A stretch of DNA of 14,195 nucleotides. It comes from Circinella minor (Eukaryota; Mucoromycota; Mucoromycetes; Mucorales; Lichtheimiaceae). The stretch covers positions 1 to 14,195 of the forward strand of contig JAEPRB010000545.1 of NCBI GenBank assembly GCA_016758965.1. Reading direction: 5' to 3'. Below, piece by piece: positions 1 to 9,348 of this stretch; position 1 is the first letter of the stretch; every line of letters starts with the position of its first letter. The notes under the pieces are model-generated. The model made no database searches, was not told where the DNA came from, and saw nothing but the letters and a program-made list of their open reading frames with translations. The translations under genes were made by a program, and so were the position numbers.

Positions 1-95
1 TATTTTATCCAATACTTATAACTTACTATTCCTTCAATGAACTAAAATTATTACTCGCTCTTTCAATGCTGTATTTTGATATCTTTTGAAACAAC

Positions 96-132
96 TTTTT
101 TTTTTTGAAAAAAAAAAAAAAAAAAAAAAAAA
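96..132. repeat. Homopolymer pair T11-G-A25
   Basis: Eleven T, one G, then twenty-five A. The two runs are complementary and could fold into a hairpin. The A run could be the tail of an old retrotransposed copy, but no element body or target duplication is visible beside it. Such runs are also prone to length errors in assembly. Confidence 0.9.
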
Positions 133-149
133 CCAAACACCTGAACACT

Positions 150-290
150 TGCGGATAGAACGGATAGTCGGATCGGATACCATACCTATCCGCATCCACA
201 TCCGCATCCGCATCCGCAAATGCCTATCCGTATCCGCTCTTGTGGATGCGGATGCGGATCGGATGAGCGGATAGCGGATGAGATGAATAA
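150..290. repeat. GGATGC/ATCCGC-type degenerate repeat with inverted arms
   Basis: The stretch is built from variants of CGGAT, GGATGC and their complements. A perfect 13-bp inverted repeat (ATCCGCATCCACA at 188-200, its complement at 241-253) encloses a 40-base loop. The 12-mer GGATAGTCGGAT at 162-173 recurs at 13889-13900, and CGGATGAGAT at 275-284 recurs at 13936-13945, so this is a dispersed family rather than a chance microsatellite. Its GC content is clearly above the surroundings. It may be a small hairpin-type mobile repeat; no transposition hallmarks can be proved here. Confidence 0.75.
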
Positions 291-385
291 CCCTAGCAGA
301 AACTAACGAGCTATTGGAAGAAAGAGAAGAAGAAGATGAATTGTTGGACGAAGACGAAGATAATGAAGAAGAAAATATTAATTAA
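287..385 (+). pseudogene. Possible acidic C-terminal exon remnant
   Basis: One frame reads from after a TGA (284-286) to a TAA at 383-385. It encodes about 32 residues dominated by Glu and Asp, including ELLEEREEEDELLDEDED. A potential 3' splice site (CCCTAG, 291-296) lies near its start, which would make it a terminal exon whose upstream part was lost or displaced by the adjacent GGAT repeat. Acidic tails are common in many eukaryotic proteins, so no family can be named. It could equally be a chance purine-rich stretch. Confidence 0.2.
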
Positions 386-746
386 AAAGAATCTGGGATT
401 ACCATGACGACTTAATAAAATAATTATGGATAATATCTACTATTGTTTATAGACACGAACATTTGGATCTCGATTACTTCTTAAGCAGTTCTTTAGCAGG
501 TATAGTAGTTGGATTTTTTTCTCTTCATTAGGTTATGTAAAAGGAGTAGAATTATATTATGTTATATCCTGCTGTGTAGTGAAAGGGCAAGTGTAGTACT
601 CTCTAGGATCTATACATAAAAACCGGGTACCCCTAGCTTAATGGATAGCTGAGACACTGAAAAAATGATGAACGTATGAAGGGCTACATTACTATGAGAA
701 ACCGAACAACGAATATATTTAAGAAATGCGATCGCAAAGACTGACT
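386..746. other. Intergenic stretch, no gene seen
   Basis: No frame shows a convincing coding signal or paired splice sites. A 10-bp palindrome TGCGATCGCA occurs at 727-736. An ATGATGA at 665-671 and a CTGA at 741-744 resemble boxes C and D of a snoRNA, but no terminal stem was found. Confidence 0.6.
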
Positions 747-1255
747 GGATCACCATGCCGTTTCGGTTACGTGGATCGATCCTCATGACGGATTTGATTT
801 TGCTTTTATTTTTTGTATGTGTAATTCCTCTTTTTTTTTAATAATGTCCTTTTCTTTTAATAAAATAGACAATGGATTAATTTATTATTGCTGTTTTGAT
901 GATTTCGAATGTTATTTGCGACTAAAAAGATTTTGGATCGAAATATCACTATTCATTTCGATGCTATGGATCGATTCTCGTGACGGATTTGATAGTGGAT
1001 CGACTTTACTTTTATTTTTTGTATGTGTAATTCCTCTTTTTTTTAATAATGTCCTTTTCTTTTAATAAAATAGACAATGGATTAATTTATTATTGCTGTT
1101 TTGATGATTTCAAATGTTATTTGTGACTAAAAAGATATTGGATCGAAATATCACTATTCATTTCGATGACGTGGATCGATCCTCGTGACAGATTTGATAG
1201 TGAATCGAGTTCGTCTTTATTTTTACTCTTATTCGAATAGACAATGGTTTTGTTG
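747..1255 (+). repeat. Left array of a ~205-bp tandem repeat
   Basis: About 2.4 head-to-tail copies. GTATGTGTAATTCCTC starts at 815 and 1021 (206 apart). TGGATCGAT starts at 772, 967 and 1172, the first spacing being shorter because the first copy lacks about 10 bases after GATTTGAT. Each unit carries the palindrome GGATCGATCC or a close variant, and a short inverted repeat ATCGAAAT...ATTTCGAT. The last copy fades out by about 1255. The same unit occurs in opposite orientation at 10123-10588. The open frames here are AT-rich and repeat with the unit, so I do not regard them as genes. Confidence 0.93.
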
Positions 1256-1579
1256 ATGTCGTTTTAATTATATAAAGCAAGAATAAGAGAAAAAATGTTG
1301 AGGAGTAGAAAAAAAAAGATACATATACACATTTGAATAAAAATATACGTAAGAGCATAAAATCGAGAAACAACAAGAATGCTCTTTCCTATTGATTTCC
1401 CTAAACCCTCTTTACTGCTTTTGTCATTTTCGTGCCTTTCCATACTCAAACTGGAGATAATTTTATTTATACAGACAACTAGGATGGATAAGTATCAACT
1501 ATTTGGAAAGAGACACTTATTACAAAGTTAGATACATTACTTATTATGTATTATTATATTATTGTCAAAATTCAGACCA
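1256..1579. other. AT-rich spacer, no gene seen
   Basis: Purine- and T-rich sequence between the left array and the LINE target site. Short minus-strand open frames here have low-complexity Phe/Leu/Ser composition and no splice context, so I leave them out. Confidence 0.6.
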
Positions 1580-1593
1580 TTTGCAACTATAGA
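1580..1593. repeat. LINE target-site duplication, left copy
   Basis: TTTGCAACTATAGA here is repeated exactly at 7499-7512, immediately after the A tail. A perfect 14-bp direct repeat at these two positions fixes the ends of the LINE and shows insertion by target-primed reverse transcription. Confidence 0.95.
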
Positions 1594-1652
1594 GGGGCTC
1601 TTTCCGTTTTTCATCACTTTTTGAAAAATCAGCCAATCACAGATCATCTGTA
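1594..1652 (+). promoter_or_regulatory. LINE 5' UTR / likely internal promoter region
   Basis: The element begins GGGGCTCTTTCC directly after the target duplication and runs 59 bases to the ORF1 ATG. Full-length LINEs carry their promoter in this region; that function is inferred from family behaviour, since no defined promoter motif is recognisable. Confidence 0.5.
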
Positions 1653-3257
1653 ATGGAGTCCATTAATCCCGTACCTACACCACCTATACCACCTATAAAC
1701 ACTTCACCAACAACGACTAATATTGGACAAGTAATGTCTGATACGTTAACACCAGCTCAACACTGGAAGACTTTCCGTTCCTACACTAAAGCAATTAGAG
1801 GGAAACAACAAATCGTTTTTGAGGATAAACAGGCCAAAGCAGATGAACATTCCAAACGAGGTGAGCGTCAATGGATTCGCTCGGATGAGGAGCACAGTGT
1901 TTTTTTCGATTTTAGAGATATTGGACATCAACCCCAAGAATTTATGGTCACCTTAAAAGACCAATTTCCTGCTGCTGTAGGTCACATACCTGCACCAAAA
2001 AAATACAATGGTGTTATTATTGCTTTTGAAGATGCTGCCACATGCACACGAGTATGTACTCTTGGTGTATCCTTTAATCACAAAACAATTATTGGAACAC
2101 CTACATTAAGTGCCGAAAATGAAGTGTACAAGGTCAATTTAGAGCAACTACCTCTTTTGCACAAGAGTCGTTTAACACCCCTTTTGCAAAACAGGTTAGC
2201 CGTATTTGGTAAAGTCTTACACATTGGTCTTTTTTTTGACCCTCTTACTACTTTGTTTTATGGCAAAGGTTATGCTATCATTGATACATCAGCCGAATCA
2301 TCTTTGCCATATGAACCTTTAACACATTTAATTTCGCTTTTGGGTCGTCGAAATATTCTTGCTACTTGGCATGGAATGGAAAAACATTGTTTTTATTGCC
2401 ACCAACCTAATCATATTGTCGCAGAATGTCCTGATATTCTCAAAATGGGCAAAAAACCTCGTGCCTGTTATGGGTGTGGTAGCACAGATCATTTTATTCA
2501 TATTTGTCCCAAGGTAAATAATGGAGAAGCTGGGGACAAACGTCTTCGTACTGATAATGGCTCTGATATTCGTAAAGCATCAGACCTCAGTGCAGCTTCT
2601 GCTCCAGTTTCAAGTATCACAACTGCTGAAAACATCAATTCTGGTAATCACACCACAGATAATAATAGTAGCGGTACTCATGGAAACGACAATAAAAATG
2701 AACGGAGCAACGTCATCAACAGTAACAGCAATAAAAAGGAAAAGAGCATCGTCATCAGCAGCAACGGCATTGAAAAGGATTCGAGCTTCGTCATCGACCA
2801 CAACGAAAAAAGAAAGGAAATGGGCCTCGTCATCAACAACAATGACAAGGATCAGAAAAAGGAAAAGGAACAACACACCGTCATCAACAACCACCAAAAA
2901 CAAAAGAAAAAGACTGATGATAGTCATAGTGCACTTGATAGTGATTCGACTGACCTAGAAAATAATGATGAGATTGATGCACCGACTGATAGTGAAGATG
3001 ATACTATAATGGATTTCGCTTCAACACCTCAATCTTCTTCAGTACGACCAAGCCTGATAACCCGACGCCCACGTCGTATTGGCGGTATTAAGCCTAAAGA
3101 ACAAAAAGTTAGTAAGAAACGCCAGGATAAACAAAAACAGGTCAACTTGGGATCTTCTCGTCCAGTCGTACAACATCCTCTGAACAACACTAGTCAACCA
3201 ACTCCCAACAAAGAGATTATTTCTTTGTCAACAGGGAATGACGACTCGTGTCAATAA
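1653..3257 (+). CDS. LINE ORF1 protein, RNA-binding with two CCHC zinc knuckles
   Basis: A complete 534-aa frame with no stops. ORF1 proteins of LINEs bind the element RNA and form the ribonucleoprotein with ORF2. The N-terminal ~90 residues are polar. Residues ~90-225 have an alternating hydrophobic pattern consistent with an RRM-like fold (for example GYAIIDT near its end). Two knuckles follow: CFYCHQPNHIVAEC at 246-259 and CYGCGSTDHFIHIC at 272-285, both CX2CX4HX4C. The rest is low-complexity, rich in Asn, Ser, Lys and Asp, including a 13-residue tandem repeat (~341-423) and basic clusters such as RRPRR and KKRQDKQK, possibly nuclear-targeting or RNA-binding. The ATG at 1653 is the first in the element. 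ORF2 starts 19 bases after the stop in another frame, suggesting reinitiation or internal translation. Unlike ORF2 it is undamaged. Confidence 0.93.
   Translation: MESINPVPTPPIPPINTSPTTTNIGQVMSDTLTPAQHWKTFRSYTKAIRGKQQIVFEDKQAKADEHSKRGERQWIRSDEEHSVFFDFRDIGHQPQEFMVTLKDQFPAAVGHIPAPKKYNGVIIAFEDAATCTRVCTLGVSFNHKTIIGTPTLSAENEVYKVNLEQLPLLHKSRLTPLLQNRLAVFGKVLHIGLFFDPLTTLFYGKGYAIIDTSAESSLPYEPLTHLISLLGRRNILATWHGMEKHCFYCHQPNHIVAECPDILKMGKKPRACYGCGSTDHFIHICPKVNNGEAGDKRLRTDNGSDIRKASDLSAASAPVSSITTAENINSGNHTTDNNSSGTHGNDNKNERSNVINSNSNKKEKSIVISSNGIEKDSSFVIDHNEKRKEMGLVINNNDKDQKKEKEQHTVINNHQKQKKKTDDSHSALDSDSTDLENNDEIDAPTDSEDDTIMDFASTPQSSSVRPSLITRRPRRIGGIKPKEQKVSKKRQDKQKQVNLGSSRPVVQHPLNNTSQPTPNKEIISLSTGNDDSCQ
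2673..2920 (+). repeat. 39-bp tandem repeat inside ORF1
   Basis: GTCATC recurs at 2712, 2751, 2790 and 2829 at exact 39-base spacing and again at 2880 (39 plus 12). A more diverged unit precedes at about 2673. Each unit encodes 13 residues with a V-I-x-x-N core followed by a Lys/Glu-rich stretch (VINSNSNKKEK, VISSNGIEKDS, VIDHNEKRKEM, VINNNDKDQKK). All spacings are multiples of three, so the frame is kept. The repeat also leaves the second forward frame and one antisense frame open; those are by-products, not genes. Confidence 0.9.
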
Positions 3258-3276
3258 TTAATCTCCAACATTTGTA

Positions 3277-6200
3277 ATGATGAACGAAAACAATCAACCA
3301 CCACTTTTAACATTTGCCTCACTCAATTGTCGAGGCCTTAAAAAAACAAAAACACAAAAACACAAACCATATTTTCATCAAATCCGTTCTCTATCATATG
3401 ATATCATTGCACTCCAAGAAACACACGCTACTGATTTTGAAACACAACATTTTTTTGATTTATCATTCCATGCAGCCTCCAGTACTTGGACTAAACACTG
3501 TGGATTAGTTTCTTTTAATGAAAACCTTCTCATTTTACCATTATGGTCATCCATTGATGGTCGTATTCTCGCAGCCACTATTACTCATCGACAACATTTT
3601 TTCTCCCCTATTACTATTTATGTCATATATGCACCTGCTCAACGCATTGATCAACCACCTTTTTTTAATCAATTATACTCTCTTTTCAATTCACTTCATC
3701 AAACCGTATCACGTAGTATTATGTTAGGCGACTTTAATTATAATCTCCATTCTACTCATCGTCATTCTCTTATCAACCGCCATTGGACACAGTGGCTACA
3801 TGCATCCTGGTTCGACCCTTTTGCACAGGAGCCCCATATGATGCATGCTCCAACCTTTTTTGGTCATCAAGGAACATCTAATATTGCCTTCATTTTACTT
3901 TCTGGTGATTTAATTGCTCGCGCCAAATCCCCTCAAATATCTTTCGTCTCCAATCGAACTGACCATCATGCTGTCTCTATCAAATTACATCTTTTTGATC
4001 AGCAATTTGGCCCAGGCATATGGAAAATTAATCCTTATCTGGCAGATAATGACAATTTTTGTGATAAACTTTATCATTTTCTTAATGAAGGCATAAAGCA
4101 CTTACCTTCCACTTATGCTTGCCTCCAATGGGACCACCTCAAAAGTCAAGTCAAAATGTTTGCTAAAGATTTTTCATGAAAACAACATGCTCAAACAAAA
4201 CGCCACCTACAACAACTACGTCAATCACATCGTCAGTTACAACAACTCCAACATTCTTATATTACTTGTAATACACCAGTTACCGCCAATTCAGAACATA
4301 CTGGATCTATTCGCGACACAATACAGCAAGAGCTTGTCAGTACGGAAAAAGAGATTGACCAGGTCACTGATCAGGAAGGAAACATCCTTGCCCTTCGATC
4401 AGGTCATAGATGGCGTGAATTGGGTGAACGCTCAAATAAATATTTTTATCGCTGTCTTCGGGAACGACATCAACGTCAGAACATAACAGCTTTACAGACC
4501 CAGGAAGGTCTCATAGTACATAATAATAATGATCTTTTGGATTGTGCTCATCAGTTCTATCATCAGCTTTATACTGCCACCCCTGTACAAGACCACCATA
4601 TTAATGAACTATTTCGCTCTACCCCATCTTCTGCAAAATTATCTGCCGATGACTGTGTGTATCTGACTAGTGACTGGAATGATGATGATCTTACTGCATG
4701 TTTAAAAAAAGTACCTTTCCATAGTAGCCCAGGTATTGATGGTATTCCTTATACGATTCTCAAAGTCATTCTTCGCCATCCTGGCTGTCACTCTCTTTTT
4801 CTTCAAGTACTTAATGAAGCCTCCAAATACGGTCGTTTTCCTCCTACCTGGCAAAGATCTGTTGTTACTCTTCTTCCAAAGAAAGGAGATCTTACACTTC
4901 TAAAAAATTGGCGACCTATTTCACTCTCATGTACGGATGGAAAAATCTTCACACGATTGTTAACCACTCGCCTCATTGGCCCTTGTCAACAACTAATACA
5001 GAATCAACAAACCGAATTTTTACCTCAACGTTTTATAGCTGATAATGGTCTGGCCACTCGTCTTATTATGGATATCGCTCATCATTACAACATCCCTGGA
5101 ATCGCCTTAGGTATCGATATGGAAAAAGCGTATGATAGGGTTCATCCCCAATATCTACGTTCTATTTTTACTCTATTTGGCTTTCCAGATACACTGGCTA
5201 ATAATCTTTGCTCTTTATTTTTTAATACTTCGCTTTGTATCAATGTGAATGGCTATTTGTCAACTCCATGTCATCAAGGGAGAGGTTTACGCCAAGGAGA
5301 TCCGCTGTCACCTCTTCTTTTTAATCTCGTTCTAGAACCGTTTCTGTGAGCAATTAACTCTCATCCAATGATCAAGGGATTCACCTTTGCCAGTCCTCGC
5401 CGTAATATACCCAACATTCCTGACAGTACACCACCACCACTTAAATATCTTGCTTATGCTGATGATACATTGGTTTTTTTATCTCGTCCTTCTGAACTAC
5501 AAGCTTTACTCGATCTTATACAGCTTTATAATAGTGCATCGAATGGCAAGATTAATAGAGAAAAAACAACGGCAATCTCTCTTTCAGGTAAGAGACAATT
5601 ATCTTGGATTGCCACCTTAACTAGGGCTGGTATTGGGGGATGGCATGATTCCTCTTCTCCCCATCCAGTTATATATCTTGGTTTTCCACTTTCAAGTTCT
5701 AAATCTCAATTGAAATACTTTCTGGATGCTCTTTTGGATAAAACTGTTTCTTATGCTCAAATGCTATCATCCCGGTCACTATCCATCCAAGGCCGTGGTC
5801 TCGTTTCAAACTCTCTATTACTAAGCAAAATATGGCACTGTATACGAATATTACCTATTACTAAGTCCTATTTACAACAACTACGATCCATTATATACCA
5901 ATATGTCATTCAACAAGCCTTTCCACCTGTTAGCTTTGCAACATGTTCACGACCGCGAAAAGAAGGGGGCCTTGGTATTCTTGATCCTATTGCACACCAT
6001 TCAGCTTTACAGTTACGATGGATAACGCCACTTTTGGACCCAACAACTGATGCGGATGCATCCTTTCTTACACCTATTATTAAATTCTGCTTGCAACTTT
6101 TTTCTCAATCTTCATCATTTCTATATCCACTTGTTTTTCCGCAACGTCGGCTTCGTCCTTTATCTAGTTTTGGTTCTTTCAAATCTTTCTTTCGATGTAT

Positions 6201-7362
6201 TGATACACTTCACCTCAAAGTAGATTGGACCAACATAACTAGTTTAACTGTTCGTAAGTTCCCCCTATCTTGTATTGTTGCCAAAGGTCACGATACATCG
6301 CATCAAGAGTTCTTACACCATCAACAATTGTGGCACGAAATATTAGTAAAAGATGCCTTTCAGTACAACGTACCAACACAACAGCTACATCTACGTAACC
6401 CTCAGCAACGCAGACGACACCGGCATCGAGTAAAAGATTTTTTTGACCTTTTGGATGCTGGCAAATATGTTTTGACATACGAATTTTCTTGCCTAATTAA
6501 CTCATCATCTACTACGCTTCCTATCCATCAACCCACAACCTTATTTATATCCGCACAATTTCTTAATAATATTCCAATTATTAATATTACTACCAAACTA
6601 TATCGCGCACAATTCTTACTACACTTCAATCAGTTGCCTGATTGGTATCCCTGTGCTTCTAAAGCAAAGTGGAAAACCTTTTGGAATAGTTCTTTTCCGC
6701 ATAGGGCACACACAATCTGGTGGCGCATATTGCATCAAAAACTGTCTTGTAAATAACGTCTCCATCAACTGATACCACACGTATTTACCACACCTACCTG
6801 TGTTTTCTGTGAATCAACTGATACACCTCAGCACTTTGTGTGGGAATGTTCTATCAAACAATCGGTCTGGAAAAACATAGCATCTCGCTATTTGGTCTCT
6901 CCTCATGAGCTCACCATTGATCACATCATCTCTCTTTCACTGTTACCGTTTAGGTAATATTGTGACCAGGAACCCAAGCTTAGTAAAATAAGCTTGAGTT
7001 GTACAATTGGGCTTAGCCCATATAAATAGTTATAACCCTCAAGTAATAATAAAAACAAGTCCTTTTATCTCTTTTTCACTTTTATCACTTTTCTATTTCC
7101 ATTGTATCATAAATTGACCTGGAATTACTATAGACTTGGGTTTAGTCAATAACATTCACTGCCTGGTTTATCAGTACGTCCTGAATTCAACCTTACGTTT
7201 TTCGACATTATTGCCACCACTCTATTACAAATTTGGTCCGCTCATTGGCAATTTGTCTTTCACCAAACAACCTTCTGGTCAACCGGTGTCATCGCCAAAA
7301 CAATTCTTCACCTTCGTAAAATCCATTTGGAACAACAACACGCATTCAGCCAGCATTTTTAA
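3277..7362 (+). pseudogene. LINE ORF2 endonuclease-reverse transcriptase, five premature stops and an insert
   Basis: ORF2 nicks target DNA and copies the element RNA from the nick. One frame runs from ATG 3277 to the natural TAA at 7360-7362 and would give ~1304 aa after removing the insert with one duplication copy. Endonuclease (~residues 12-235): N17, E48, Y118, D152/N154 in GDFN, T193, and TDHH at 228-231. The Asp expected in the S-x-I-D motif is Ala204. Reverse transcriptase: SPGIDGIP, WRPISL, GIDMEKAYDR with D614, RQGDPLSPLL, then YADD with D729/D730 (5455-5466). A C-terminal CX2CX7HX4C lies at 6799-6849. Internal stops: TGA 4177, TGA 5347, TAA 6754, TAA 6955 (in the insert's target duplication), TAA 7150. 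Homology resumes in the same frame after each, with no indel apart from the insert. Met 3280 is an alternative start. Confidence 0.93.
6956..7131 (+). mobile_element. Solo-LTR-like insert in ORF2 with 5-bp target duplication
   Basis: ORF2 coding sequence stops at about 6955 and resumes in frame at 7132. The 166 bases at 6961-7126 are non-coding and flanked by AATAT (6956-6960) and ACTAT (7127-7131), a 5-bp duplication with one mismatch. It begins TGTGACC, has a TATAAATA at 7021-7028 and an AATAAA at 7048-7053, as expected for the promoter and polyadenylation signals of a short LTR. A perfect 8-bp inverted repeat (CAAGCTTA 6975-6982, TAAGCTTG 6989-6996) and GGGCTTAGCCC (7009-7019) lie inside. 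The 3' end, ...GGAATT, is not the canonical CA, so the class is uncertain. The strand is inferred from the TATA/AATAAA order. Confidence 0.65.
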
Positions 7363-7498
7363 TTAATCATATTCCTACATTATTTCCTTAATAACTTAGT
7401 TTTTTTTTCTCCTTAGTAATTAGTTAATGTATAGAATTTCTTTCATCACATCCCTAATTTTGGGACAATAAATTTTCTTCTACAAAAAAAAAAAAAAA
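7363..7498 (+). terminator. LINE 3' UTR, polyadenylation signal and A tail
   Basis: The 121 bases after the ORF2 stop are followed by 15 A (7484-7498). AATAAA at 7467-7472 sits 11 bases before the tail, the usual spacing. The tail abuts the right target duplication directly, so the 3' end is complete. Confidence 0.9.
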
Positions 7499-7512
7499 TT
7501 TGCAACTATAGA
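7499..7512. repeat. LINE target-site duplication, right copy
   Basis: TTTGCAACTATAGA, identical to 1580-1593. Beyond it the sequence (ATAACATAATTAC) is the original continuation of the host DNA. Confidence 0.95.
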
Positions 7513-9348
7513 ATAACATAATTACAAAAGTAAACCAAAAAAAAAATTATCAAATCCTCTCAATAGTTCCAAAAGAGAGATATAGTAACAAATCTATATC
7601 TATACGTATCTATTATATTACACATACTATAACTATCCAAATAAATAAACTGGCTTGTAATGTAAATAGCAATATTTTATTCTTCTAGTTTTATTAATAT
7701 TTTCTACAGTATAACATAAAATATTACATACTCATAAAGATGATATCATAATATGAGAGAAAAAAATCATGGTCCATTCCCATATCGATAAAATTATTTT
7801 TGTTATTGCGCTTGGGGCACAGTCAAATTATTTATACGTATAAATATGAAATATGCCCTATATTAATTCTTTTTCACTCATTCTGTTGCAATTAGAATAT
7901 ATTTCTTGTGATATACTATAGATAACTGATATAGCAATTATTGTACTTAGAATAAGCATACTAAATATATAGAAGAAGCGTACATATGAGTTTTTATTTA
8001 AATTCAATAGACATTATAAATATATTTATTTATATATCAATATTGATAATTTTATATAAAGAACCATAGTTATGTTTTCTTACTCTTTAGTATTTAGGGA
8101 TATGTCAATATTAACGACAATGATATTTTAAAGATTTATTATTATTATCATTATTATATGCAAATAATAAAAACCTAACGATTAACTAATCTATTTTCAC
8201 ATATATTATATTTTAAATTAACTTTACCGTATATTGTATCATAACAGCTTTTTTTACCAGCAATTTAATATTTACGTAGTAGAAATATGTAAAGATAATT
8301 TTGATTTTTGTTAGTTTAAATTAATGTGATTCATTATTTTGTCTTTTTTTTAAAAACAATTACATTATGTTAATAGGGTTGTGATTGATTTTTCATGCTC
8401 TTTTGTTTACATTACAGAATTTTTTAAAAATAAACAATATATCACTATTTATTTTATCTACTAGTCAAAAAAATAAAAAATACATTTCATCTGTCAAAAA
8501 AAATACAAAGGTTGTTTATCTCAATTTCGATATCCTTATAACCCCCTTTTTTTATTAATATTTTGCAACTTATGGGTCATTCTCCTTTTTCATTTTTTTT
8601 AAAAGGAGTGCCAATCAAAGGTTGTTCTTTGACTTCTGTATTTCAATCTTAGTGATACGCTTTTTACCTTTTTTAGTAATTATATAAAATATGAGGCCCG
8701 AGCAAGATAAAATGAATTCAATCAAACTATCTAAATTAGTAATCTACATTGAATTTATTGTATATATATAGGATGAACATATTGGCGAGAGGTACAATAA
8801 ATGTTTATTTATGTATGTGGATAAGAACAAGTAAACAAGCATGAATGGGTGTGTGTGTTAGATAATAACAAAATAGCACTATAATGCTTTTCAGGAACTT
8901 TATATTTTTGATAAATAATCTTTAGAGCACAGTACCCATATAATCTATATGTTTAACTATACATTTATATATTAATAACACATTCTGTTATTGTTATTGT
9001 ATATAGTAGACACTTTTCAATATCTATTTAGTATAAGCATATAGTCTTTGTTGTTGCATCCTGGATAAGGAATGTGATTTTTGGATTATGAAGCAATATG
9101 TATCAAACTGACATAAAATATTTATGCACTATAACAGCAAATATCTGTGATTGTTAATTGATATGGATGTACTGGTTTACAATACATAAGAAATAGAAGG
9201 ATGTCATAACTGATTTGCTGTAGACAATAATTAATTACGTATTATCATAAAAAATTGGGCTTTAGTATTTTCTTTCTTTTGATACGGCGACTTAAAAAAG
9301 GTGCTTGCCCTAATTCATGTTCGTTCCTTTATCTTCAAGATAATAAAA
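7513..9348. other. Very AT-rich non-coding stretch
   Basis: About 1.8 kb with no coding frame of note on either strand and stop codons dense in all frames. An 18-bp perfect palindrome (arm TATTTATAC) lies at 7829-7846, and a short GT run at about 8844-8855. The last ~100 bases presumably hold the promoter of the gene starting at 9349, but I see no clear TATA box. Confidence 0.6.

Larger units (their letters stand above)
1594..7498 (+). mobile_element. Full-length LINE (non-LTR retrotransposon), L1/Tx1-like
   Basis: This is a 5.9-kb element with every expected part in order: 59-base 5' UTR, ORF1 with two CCHC knuckles, a 19-base gap, ORF2 with apurinic-type endonuclease, reverse transcriptase and C-terminal Cys/His motif, AATAAA 11 bases before the A tail, and 14-bp flanking duplications. 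The reverse transcriptase motifs (FLPQRFIADNG, YADD, RQGDPLSPLLFNLVLEPFL) and the C-terminal CX2CX7HX4C fit the L1/Tx1 group as I know it; no RNase H domain was seen. The copy is not autonomous because ORF2 has five internal stops and carries a 166-bp insert (6961-7126). The intact 5' end and duplication indicate a moderately recent insertion. Confidence 0.95.

Noticed and set aside
96..132. T11-G-A25 as the tail of a second LINE copy
   Set aside because: No element body precedes it and no target duplication brackets it within the window.
665..744. Box C/D snoRNA-like arrangement (ATGATGA and CTGA 69 bases apart)
   Set aside because: No complementary terminal stem, no convincing internal boxes; such short motifs are expected by chance.
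817..1065. 82-codon open frame in the left array, and its 73-codon counterpart at 10360-10581
   Set aside because: The frames arise from the same tandem repeat, are Phe/Leu-rich and have no independent support.
1392..1420. Telomere-like CCCTAAACCC
   Set aside because: A single partial unit with no repetition, too short to mean a telomeric or interstitial array.
2521..2958. 145-codon forward frame and a 105-codon antisense frame overlapping ORF1
   Set aside because: Both follow the 39-bp in-frame repeat, have low-complexity Ser/Thr/Lys or Val/Asp composition, and lie wholly inside a well-supported coding region.
4177..7152. Reassigned stop codons (alternative genetic code) to explain ORF2
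   Set aside because: Both TGA and TAA interrupt ORF2 while ORF1, ORF2 and the 224-aa gene end normally at TAA. Mutation of a dead copy is simpler.
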